From: Elusimicrobiota bacterium
Lineage (GTDB): Bacteria > Elusimicrobiota > Elusimicrobia > UBA1565 > UBA9628
Assembly: GCA_016194625.1 (NCBI GenBank)
Contig: JACQBB010000045.1
Location: 1 to 8,327 of the forward strand
DNA length: 8,327 nt
Reading direction: 5' to 3'
Positions within the stretch are counted from its first letter, which is position 1, and each line of letters opens with the position of its first letter. The position numbers were made by a program, and so were the translations under genes. The notes below the pieces were generated by a model that had not been told where the DNA came from, did not search any database, and saw only the letters and a list, made by a program, of their open reading frames with translations. Of the stretch, positions 1 to 4,782 are shown piece by piece.

Positions 1-258
1 GAGCTGCCCCTCGTCGAGGACTACAAGGAGAACATCAAGGGCAACATCGCCGAGCTGCTGAACATCTCCAAGGTGAAGGGCGAGGCCGGCTCCATCATCG
101 GCGGGCTCTTCCTGCAGGAATTCGTCAACGACATCCCGTGGGCGCACCTCGACATCGCCGGCACCGCGTTCTCGGGCGGCGACTACAACTCCTACACGCC
201 GAAGGGCGCGACCGGCGCGCCGGTGCGCACTTTGCTCGAGTGGCTGGGGGCGCTGTGA
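1..258 (+). CDS. pepA: Leucyl aminopeptidase (peptidase family M17), C-terminal 85 residues only
   Basis: The gene enters from the left edge in frame 1 and stops at TGA 256-258. The visible tail contains the segment [10 protein letters not shown] followed by [11 protein letters not shown], which matches the end of PepA-type cytosolic metallo-aminopeptidases (E. coli PepA has [10 protein letters not shown] and KGATGRPV). These enzymes are hexamers with two metal ions that remove N-terminal residues, typically Leu, from peptides. The metal-binding and catalytic residues lie upstream of the window, so activity cannot be judged here. The stop codon overlaps the GTG start of folE (GTGA, 255-258), so the two genes are probably cotranscribed and translationally coupled. 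The family call is secure; exact substrate preference is unknown. Confidence 0.93.
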   Translation, partial: ELPLVEDYKENIKGNIAELLNISKVKGEAGSIIGGLFLQEFVNDIPWAHLDIAGTAFSGGDYNSYTPKGATGAPVRTLLEWLGAL

Positions 259-863
259 CCCGGATCAAGTCCAAGGCCCCGGTCGCCAAGGCGGCGCCGG
301 GCCTGGGCCGCATCGAGTCCCACTACCGCGACATCCTGAAGGACCTGGGCGAGGACCCGGAGCGCGAGGGCCTGCAGAAGACCCCGCACCGCGTCGCCAA
401 GGCCCTGCAGGAGCTGACCAGCGGCTACCGGGTGGACCTGGACGCGCTGATCAACAACGCGCTGTTCACCGAGTGCTACAACGAGATGGTGCTGGTCCGC
501 GACATCTCGTTCTACTCGATGTGCGAGCACCACATGCTGCCGTTCTTCGGCCGCGCGCACGTGGCCTACCTGCCCGAGCAGAAGATCATCGGCCTGTCGA
601 AGATCCCGAAGATCGTCGAGGTGTTCGCCCGCCGCCTGCAGGTCCAGGAGCGCATGACGCTCCAGATCGCCTACACCCTGCAGGAGAAGCTGCAGCCGCG
701 CGGCGTCGCGGTCGTGCTGGAGGCGCGCCACCTGTGCATGGAGATGCGCGGCGCGGAGAGCCACCACTCGCCGACGACGACCTCGTGCATGCTCGGCACC
801 TTCCAGAGCGACGCCCGCACCCGCAAGGAGTTCCTCGAGCTCGTCCGGGCGAAGCCGGTCTAG
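255..863 (+). CDS. folE: GTP cyclohydrolase I (FolE, type IA)
   Basis: This enzyme converts GTP to 7,8-dihydroneopterin triphosphate, the first step toward folate, and in some bacteria toward biopterin or 7-deazaguanine compounds. The protein is 202 residues, normal for the family. It carries the signature [20 protein letters not shown] (residues 88-107) and [20 protein letters not shown] (115-134). The expected zinc ligands are C90, H93 and C161; the 71-residue spacing from C90 to C161 equals that in the E. coli enzyme (C110, H113, C181). The GTG start at 255 is chosen because an ATG at 138 would add 39 residues lying within the aminopeptidase gene with no family similarity. A GGGGG run at 246-250 may serve as a weak ribosome site, helped by the GTGA overlap. 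No other folate or queuosine gene is visible. Its stop shares CTAG (860-863) with the convergent gene. Confidence 0.96.
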   Translation: MTRIKSKAPVAKAAPGLGRIESHYRDILKDLGEDPEREGLQKTPHRVAKALQELTSGYRVDLDALINNALFTECYNEMVLVRDISFYSMCEHHMLPFFGRAHVAYLPEQKIIGLSKIPKIVEVFARRLQVQERMTLQIAYTLQEKLQPRGVAVVLEARHLCMEMRGAESHHSPTTTSCMLGTFQSDARTRKEFLELVRAKPV

Positions 864-1336
864 ACCTTCGGCACCCACATGCCGGAGATCATCCCGACGA
901 AGACGGTCTCCCCGTCGTGGGGTCCGCCGTCGAACTGCATCTCGACGCGCGTCAGGATCTTGTTCTTGCGGAAGTAGCCGTCGTCGTCGAAGGTCGCCTG
1001 GCACAGGACGCGGTCGCCGGAGCGCACCGGCAGGAGGAACTTGCCCTCGCGCACCTCGGTGAAGAAGCCGACGAGCTGGCGGATCTCCTCGAGCGGGAGC
1101 TCGCGCGCCATCAGCCAGATGCACCAGCACACGCTGCCGATCTGCGCGGCCATCTCGATCAGCTTGAAAGGGGGGACGGTCTTGCCGTCGGCCGCGTAGC
1201 CGCGGCAGTCCTCGTCGGTCCAGGTGTAGGCGCCGAGGACGTGCTCCTCGTCGATCTCGAGGACCTGGTCCACGAAGCGCATCGGCCTCTGCTGAGGCAC
1301 CATCGCGAGGACCTGCTCGGGGGTCAGCGTGGTCAT
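860..1336 (-). CDS. Hot-dog-fold protein of FabZ/ApeP-like type, catalytic His absent
   Basis: This is a 158-residue single hot-dog domain. It opens with a FabZ-like segment [13 protein letters not shown] (residues 17-29) and has the central-helix segment [11 protein letters not shown] (57-67), in which E61 aligns with the catalytic Glu of FabZ dehydratases. The FabZ His, expected 14 residues earlier, falls at Y47, and no His occurs between residues 33 and 109. In this it resembles the ApeP-type dehydratase-like proteins of aryl-polyene clusters more than housekeeping FabZ. It may act on 3-hydroxyacyl-ACP or acyl-CoA, be a thioesterase-like relative, or be a structural partner of the FabA-like protein encoded just upstream. 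The ATG overlaps that gene's TGA (ATGA, 1333-1336) and is preceded by a GGAGG ribosome site, so production is tightly linked. Hot-dog fold is firm; enzymatic role is uncertain. Confidence 0.8.
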   Translation of the reverse strand: MTTLTPEQVLAMVPQQRPMRFVDQVLEIDEEHVLGAYTWTDEDCRGYAADGKTVPPFKLIEMAAQIGSVCWCIWLMARELPLEEIRQLVGFFTEVREGKFLLPVRSGDRVLCQATFDDDGYFRKNKILTRVEMQFDGGPHDGETVFVGMISGMWVPKV

Positions 1337-2526
1337 CGTCGTCCTCCGTCCTTGCGGGTCTTGAGACGCCCGCCGAAGCCCATCTCGCTCGCCGCGGGGA
1401 AGTCCGCGTAGCGGATGTCCTTGTGACAGCCGACGTTCGCGTTGGTCAGGCACAGCACCGGGCGCCCGTCGGCGAACACCCAGGCGTCGGCGCGCACGAA
1501 CGCGTCGCCGGTCGCCTCGGCGCGCTGGGTCTTCACGATCTTGAGCTCGCAGCGCACCTCGCGGTCCCCGGGACGCACCTCGTCGAAGACCTCGACGCGC
1601 TCGAAGCCGAGCGCGCGTCCGGTGCCTTGGCTGCCTCCCCAGGCGTGGAACACGCCGGTCAGCTGCCAGACGCCGTCGATCAGCAGGGCCGTCGGCTTCA
1701 CGCCGGGCGTCATCGCGTAGTACCAGTCGAGCGGGCCGTTCGGGCGCGCGGCGACGATCTCGCCCTCGCCGGAGTCGATGGAGCCCGCGATGCGCTCGAT
1801 CGTCCCGACCTCCAGCATCAGGTCCGACGGCAGCAGCGGCAGCTCGCCGGGCGGGTCGGCGACGAGCGCGCCGCGCGACAGCGCCAGGACCTCGGCGCGG
1901 TTCAAGCGGGTCCGCGCGCGGAAGTCGGCGTAGCGCGCCGGCCCGCTCAGCGGCTCGTCCGGGACGGGGGCGGCGGGCTTGGGCGCGGCGTCGGGCGCCT
2001 CCCAGAACGCGGTGCCGACCTGGGCGGACTCGATCGTGTACACCGGCGTGCCGTCCACCGACACCGACGCCTTGCCGGTCAGCAGGACCTCGGCGCCGTC
2101 GCGCTCGACGGATGTCACCTCCACGCGGTAGACGACGCGCTTGTCGTGCGGACGGATCTGGCCGAAGAAGGAGACGTTCTCCATGCCCAAGGGCTTCGAG
2201 CAGCCCGTCAGGCCGCGCCACGCGGCGAAGAACTTCAGGCACTGCCACGCCGCGTCCACGCCCCAGCAGCCGGGCATCACCGGGTCGCCCAGGAAGTGGC
2301 AGCCGTAGAACCAGTCCTCCAGGCGGTTGTCGCGCGCGGCCTCGATGACGCCGGTCCCGGAGGCCTCGTCCCACTCGAGCTTCGTCACCTCGTGGAAGGG
2401 GAGGAGCAGGAAGCCCGGGATCGTCGGCAGGCCGGCGGGCGCGTCGTCTAAGAGGCGTCCCTGGGAGAACGCGACGACCTCGTCGCGGGTGAAGGAGGTC
2501 TTGCGGCGGAAGTCGTCGTATCTCAT
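1333..2526 (-). CDS. Tandem FabA-like 3-hydroxyacyl-ACP dehydratase: active-type N half, degenerate C half
   Basis: The 397-residue protein is two FabA-like hot-dog units in a row, about residues 1-176 and 198-371, joined by an Ala/Pro linker (about 178-194). E. coli FabA is a single unit of about 172 residues. The first half has WFYGCHFLGDPVMPGCWGVD (72-91), almost the same as the FabA active-site strand and helix; H77 and D91 match FabA His70 and Asp84, with the same 14-residue spacing. The second half reads WYYAMTPGVKPTALLIDGVW (268-287): D284 is kept, but the His position holds T273 and three residues are missing. Both halves begin alike (RYDDFR and RYADFR) and keep the FGQIRP/FDEVRP strand. 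FabA dehydrates 3-hydroxyacyl-ACP and can isomerise trans-2-decenoyl-ACP for unsaturated fatty acids; tandem FabA-like domains also occur in polyunsaturated fatty acid synthases. No ketosynthase or ACP gene is visible. No Shine-Dalgarno precedes the ATG at 2526, and no in-frame ATG, GTG or TTG lies in the bases just upstream. Confidence 0.9.
   Translation of the reverse strand: MRYDDFRRKTSFTRDEVVAFSQGRLLDDAPAGLPTIPGFLLLPFHEVTKLEWDEASGTGVIEAARDNRLEDWFYGCHFLGDPVMPGCWGVDAAWQCLKFFAAWRGLTGCSKPLGMENVSFFGQIRPHDKRVVYRVEVTSVERDGAEVLLTGKASVSVDGTPVYTIESAQVGTAFWEAPDAAPKPAAPVPDEPLSGPARYADFRARTRLNRAEVLALSRGALVADPPGELPLLPSDLMLEVGTIERIAGSIDSGEGEIVAARPNGPLDWYYAMTPGVKPTALLIDGVWQLTGVFHAWGGSQGTGRALGFERVEVFDEVRPGDREVRCELKIVKTQRAEATGDAFVRADAWVFADGRPVLCLTNANVGCHKDIRYADFPAASEMGFGGRLKTRKDGGRR
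1343..1347 (-). promoter_or_regulatory. Ribosome binding site GGAGG for the FabZ/ApeP-like gene
   Basis: On the minus strand GGAGG lies 6 bases before the ATG at 1336 and inside the last codons of the upstream tandem FabA gene. It fixes the start of the 158-residue protein and shows that reinitiation at the ATGA overlap is backed by a proper Shine-Dalgarno sequence. Confidence 0.8.
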
Positions 2527-2540
2527 CGGGGATGCTATGT

Positions 2541-2579
2541 TACCAAGAAAGAAGAGGCCCCGGCTCGCGCCGGGGCCTC
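2541..2579 (-). terminator. Intrinsic terminator of the membrane protein-CDGSH operon
   Basis: A perfect 11-bp GC-rich stem (arms 2554-2564 and 2569-2579) encloses a 4-base loop. Reading on the minus strand it is followed by the T-rich tract TTCTTTCTTGG (2543-2553). It begins 19 bases beyond the TAA stop (2599-2601) of the CDGSH gene. The plus strand has no T-run after the stem, so it acts for the minus strand. It leaves only 14 bases before the ATG of the next minus-strand gene, so that gene's promoter must lie in or over this element unless it depends on read-through. Confidence 0.88.
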
Positions 2580-2598
2580 GCTCGTCGGACGGGACGCC

Positions 2599-2835
2599 TT
2601 ACTTCGGCGGGAGCGTGCGGTGCGTGCCGTCGCAGTACGGCTTGTTCTTCGACTGGCGGCAGCCGCACCAGGCCACCTTCTTGGCCTCGGTCAGCTCGAC
2701 GACGATCGGGGCCTTGCCGAGCGACTTGTGGGTGCCGTCGCAGTAAGGCTGGTTCTTCGACTCGCCGCACGCGCACCAGGCCTTCCTGCCGGGCTGCTCG
2801 TCGCGGACGTAGGGGGAGTGCTGGATGCCGGACAT
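2599..2835 (-). CDS. Tandem CDGSH-type [2Fe-2S] iron-sulfur protein
   Basis: This 78-residue soluble protein is made of two CDGSH motifs. The first is CACGESKNQPYCDGTH (ligands C21, C23, C32, H36) and the second CGCRQSKNKPYCDGTH (C57, C59, C68, H72). The three-Cys, one-His spacing 2-9-4 is exact in both, so each should bind one redox-active [2Fe-2S] cluster, as in mitoNEET-family proteins and bacterial tandem CDGSH proteins. The Ser of the name motif is Thr in both copies, a common variant. Family roles proposed elsewhere include electron transfer and cluster delivery; the specific role here is unknown. The ATG follows the TAG of the membrane-protein gene after only 3 bases, and a terminator follows the stop, so it is the last gene of a two-gene operon. 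No strong Shine-Dalgarno is visible; coupling to the upstream stop is likely. Confidence 0.94.
   Translation of the reverse strand: MSGIQHSPYVRDEQPGRKAWCACGESKNQPYCDGTHKSLGKAPIVVELTEAKKVAWCGCRQSKNKPYCDGTHRTLPPK
2624..2782 (-). repeat. Two direct copies of a 51-base segment inside the CDGSH gene
   Basis: Copies at 2624-2674 and 2732-2782 match at 45 of 51 bases by my hand alignment, with a period of 108 bases (36 codons). They encode the two cluster-binding motifs. The close DNA match suggests a duplication kept uniform by strong selection or by recombination between the copies. Confidence 0.8.
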
Positions 2836-2838
2836 GGG

Positions 2839-3453
2839 CTAGACCGTCTTGCCGACCTTCGGCACGTGGAACAGCATCGCGTACACGCCGCCGAGGGCCA
2901 GGACGACGAGGATCGCCAGGCGCGGGTAGCTGAAGCCCATGCCGGCGTGGCCGGCGCCGAGCATGCCGACGAGCATCGGGCCGGAGAGGAAGGTGTTGAT
3001 GCGGGAGAACTTGCCCGCGCGGGCGCGCACCGGGCCGGCGGCGTCGCCGGCGATCTTGGCGGAGAGCAGTCCCTTCTGGGCCGGCCAGATGATGAACCAC
3101 ACGTTGAACCACATGATGGTGCCGAACAGCATGCCCCACATGATCCAGCGCACGCGGTCGGACATGCCGCCCTCGACGCCCTGCATCAGCGCGTTCGCAC
3201 CGAAGCCGACGCCGGCGGTGTACATGTAGATGACCGTGAACAGCACCAGGCCGGAGAGGAAGGTGGACATCGCGCCCCAGCGGAACCACCACAGCGCGCG
3301 CGGCATCAGCTGCGGGTTGACGGCCTTCTTGGACGCGTCGTCCAGGTTGGCCTGGATCTGGGTGTTGACGAAGTTGAAGAAGTACAGCATGCCGATCCAC
3401 GTGATGCCGGAGATGACGTGGAGCCAGCGGAACGCGAACTCGATCTTAGGCAT
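2839..3453 (-). CDS. Multi-pass membrane protein resembling the membrane domain of urate hydroxylase PuuD (Urate_ox_N-like)
   Basis: The 204-residue protein has about five membrane segments: roughly residues 8-30, 54-78, 101-123, 152-172 and 177-196. The opening RWLHVISGITWIGMLYFFNF (9-28) and the segment MWFNVWFIIWPAQKG (114-128) resemble the membrane part of PuuD, an integral membrane urate oxidase that normally has more helices and a C-terminal cytochrome c domain. Here the chain ends soon after the fifth helix and has no CxxCH motif, so urate oxidation cannot be assumed. H12, H169 and H196 lie in or at the ends of helices and could be haem or metal ligands, which is only a guess. The ATG at 3453 has a textbook AGGAGG site; an ATG at 3513 would place codons over the promoter. 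It is cotranscribed with the CDGSH gene, whose clusters might exchange electrons with it. Confidence 0.72.
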   Translation of the reverse strand: MPKIEFAFRWLHVISGITWIGMLYFFNFVNTQIQANLDDASKKAVNPQLMPRALWWFRWGAMSTFLSGLVLFTVIYMYTAGVGFGANALMQGVEGGMSDRVRWIMWGMLFGTIMWFNVWFIIWPAQKGLLSAKIAGDAAGPVRARAGKFSRINTFLSGPMLVGMLGAGHAGMGFSYPRLAILVVLALGGVYAMLFHVPKVGKTV

Positions 3454-3458
3454 GGAAC

Positions 3459-3464
3459 CCTCCT
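3459..3464 (-). promoter_or_regulatory. Ribosome binding site AGGAGG for the PuuD-like membrane gene
   Basis: AGGAGG on the minus strand ends 5 bases before the ATG at 3453. It is the strongest ribosome site in the window and settles the start of this gene against the longer reading from 3513. Confidence 0.92.
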
Positions 3465-3484
3465 GAGGGAATGAATCCTGACTC

Positions 3485-3513
3485 AATTTATCGGATTGGG
3501 AGGAGGCTGTCAA
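3485..3513 (-). promoter_or_regulatory. Sigma-70-type promoter of the membrane protein-CDGSH operon
   Basis: On the minus strand a perfect TTGACA (-35, at 3508-3513) is separated by exactly 17 bases from TAAATT (-10, at 3485-3490). Transcription would begin near 3478 and give a leader of about 25 bases containing the AGGAGG site. The AT-rich patch stands out in GC-rich surroundings. No repeated operator is evident. It is by far the closest to consensus in the window, suggesting strong, possibly constitutive expression. Confidence 0.85.
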
Positions 3514-3572
3514 ACCCGCCGACGGAGGGGGCGGCGGGAGCCGGCTTGCTCCGGGCGGGTCCGAAATGGCAA

Positions 3573-3578
3573 TATCGT
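3573..3578 (+). promoter_or_regulatory. Possible -10 element (TATCGT) of the kinase gene, leaderless arrangement
   Basis: TATCGT lies 12 to 7 bases before the ATG at 3585, where a -10 box would put the transcript start at or next to the start codon. Only a poor -35 candidate is visible (TTGCTC at 3546-3551, spacing too long at 21). No ribosome site competes with this reading. Confidence 0.35.
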
Positions 3579-3584
3579 CGCGTC

Positions 3585-4709
3585 ATGAGCGCTCCCTCGT
3601 CGAAGAAATCGGCCCCGAAGAACCGGAACCCGTCGCCGGTCCGCGGCCGCACGGAGAAGGCGGCCGTCGCGAGCGAGCGCGCCCGCGCCGAGAAGCGCTT
3701 CCGCCTGGTCGTCGAGGCCGCGCCGAGCGCGCTGGTGATGGCCGACGAGGAAGGCCGGATCGTCCTGGTCAACGGCCAGGCCGAGAAGCTTTTCGGCTAC
3801 GCGCGCAAGGAACTGCTCGCGCTGTCGGTGGACGACCTGGTGCCGGAGCGGGCGCGCGGCTCCCATCACGGCCACCGCGCCGCCTACGCGCACGCCCCGT
3901 CGGTCCGCGCGATGGGCGCCGGCCGCGACCTGCACGCCCTGCGCAAGGACGGGACCGAGGTCCCGGTGGAGATCGGCCTGAACCCGCTCAACGAGGGGGA
4001 CCGCCGCTTCGTGCTGGCCTCGATCGTGGACATCAGCCGCCGCAAGGAGCTCGAGCGCCAGCTCGCGCACAGCGAGACGCTGGCGACCATCGGCTCGATG
4101 GCCGCCGCGATGGGCCACGAGATCCGCAACCCGCTCAGCTCGATCGTGCTCGGCGCGCAGGCGCTGACGCGCGGCGACCTGGGCGAGGAGGACCGCCGCC
4201 ACGTGATGGCGATCCTGACCGACGAGAGCCGCCGCCTCCAGCGCACGCTCGAGGACTTCCTGCAGTTCTCGCGCCCGCGCGTCCCCAAGAAGGAGCCCGG
4301 GGACCTGAACGCCGCGGTCGACGAGGTGCTGACCGCCGTCGCCGCCGACCGCGCGCTGGTCGGCGCCGCCCGCGTCGAGCGCCGCCTGGCGGCCCTGCCC
4401 CCGGCTCCGTTCGACCCCGACCAACTCCGCCAGGTGCTGTGGAACCTGCTCCGCAACGGCCTGCAGGCCCTCGGCGGCAAGGGGACGCTGACCGTCGCCA
4501 CCTCGGCCGACGACCGCCGCGTCGTCCTGCGCGTGCAGGACGACGGCCCCGGCATCACCCCCGCCGCGCGGGAAGAATTGTTTCAACCGTTCAAAACCAC
4601 GAAGTCGCAGGGCACCGGCCTCGGCCTGGCCATCGCCGAGCGCATCGTGCACGCGCACGGCGGCCGCATCGAAGTGGAAGCGCTACAATCGGTCCTGTCG
4701 CGGGTGTAG
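3585..4709 (+). CDS. Soluble PAS-domain sensor histidine kinase with a shortened C-terminus
   Basis: The 374-residue protein should sense a cytoplasmic signal through its PAS domain and phosphorylate a response regulator not found in this window. In order it has a basic, Ala/Ser-rich lead (1-36), a PAS domain (about 37-150, ending FVLASIVDISRRK), a dimerisation/phosphoacceptor helix with GHEIRNPLSS (177-186, H178 as phosphorylated His), and a HATPase_c domain with N-box RQVLWNLLRNGLQAL (282-296), G1 box DDGPGI (319-324), FQPFKTTKSQGTGLGLAI (333-350) and HGGRIEVE (358-365). No membrane helix is seen. The last normal part is RIEVE; kinases usually continue about 10-15 residues to a final strand, but here ALQSVLSRV follows and the TAG stop lies inside tRNA-Gly. 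ATG 3585 is preferred to ATG 3471, whose extra codons cover the divergent promoter and look non-conserved. No Shine-Dalgarno is present; TATCGT at 3573-3578 suggests a leaderless start. Confidence 0.9.
   Translation: MSAPSSKKSAPKNRNPSPVRGRTEKAAVASERARAEKRFRLVVEAAPSALVMADEEGRIVLVNGQAEKLFGYARKELLALSVDDLVPERARGSHHGHRAAYAHAPSVRAMGAGRDLHALRKDGTEVPVEIGLNPLNEGDRRFVLASIVDISRRKELERQLAHSETLATIGSMAAAMGHEIRNPLSSIVLGAQALTRGDLGEEDRRHVMAILTDESRRLQRTLEDFLQFSRPRVPKKEPGDLNAAVDEVLTAVAADRALVGAARVERRLAALPPAPFDPDQLRQVLWNLLRNGLQALGGKGTLTVATSADDRRVVLRVQDDGPGITPAAREELFQPFKTTKSQGTGLGLAIAERIVHAHGGRIEVEALQSVLSRV
4684..4689 (+). promoter_or_regulatory. Possible -10 element (TACAAT) of the tRNA-Gly gene
   Basis: TACAAT differs from TATAAT at one position and lies 11 bases before the first tRNA base, as expected for a tRNA promoter. 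It sits within the last codons of the kinase gene. No good -35 is seen 17 bases upstream (bases there are CGGCCG), so the promoter may be weak or the -35 unusual. Confidence 0.5.
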
Positions 4710-4773
4710 TTCAATGGTAGAACGGCAGCTTCCCAAGCTGCATACGTGGGTTCGATTCCCATCACCCGCTCCA
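4700..4773 (+). tRNA. tRNA-Gly, anticodon CCC
   Basis: The 74-base gene folds into a full cloverleaf. The acceptor stem is GCGGGTG (4700-4706) with CACCCGC (4763-4769), all seven pairs formed. The D stem is GTTC with GAAC. The anticodon stem GCAGC/GCTGC encloses the loop TTCCCAA (4730-4736), giving anticodon CCC at 4732-4734, which reads the glycine codon GGG. The T arm is GTGGG, loop TTCGATT, CCCAT with one G-T pair. The discriminator is T4770 and CCA is encoded at 4771-4773. Its first 10 bases overlap the end of the histidine kinase gene, and the next coding region begins 9 bases after CCA. Confidence 0.96.
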
Positions 4774-4782
4774 TTTTTCCTC

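Noticed and set aside
192..1411. Long open frames opposite or out of frame with folE and the hot-dog genes (192-1130 minus, 473-1411 plus)
   Set aside because: Low-complexity Arg/Ala/His-rich translations with no domain; the genes they cover are well supported.
3454..3513. Earlier ATG (3513) for the PuuD-like membrane protein
   Set aside because: It lies upstream of the apparent transcription start, while ATG 3453 has an ideal AGGAGG site and begins directly before the first membrane helix.
3471..3584. Earlier ATG (3471) for the histidine kinase
   Set aside because: The added 38 residues would cover the TTGACA-17-TAAATT promoter of the divergent operon and show no domain or conserved feature.
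4700..4778. tRNA T-arm and acceptor followed by TTTTT as an intrinsic terminator
   Set aside because: The T-run is short and separated from the stem by TCCA; the stem is explained by the tRNA fold.
4714..4782. ATG start at 4714 for the SpoIID protein
   Set aside because: The codons would lie in the tRNA-Gly gene, and the extra residues spoil the signal peptide that starts cleanly at GTG 4783.
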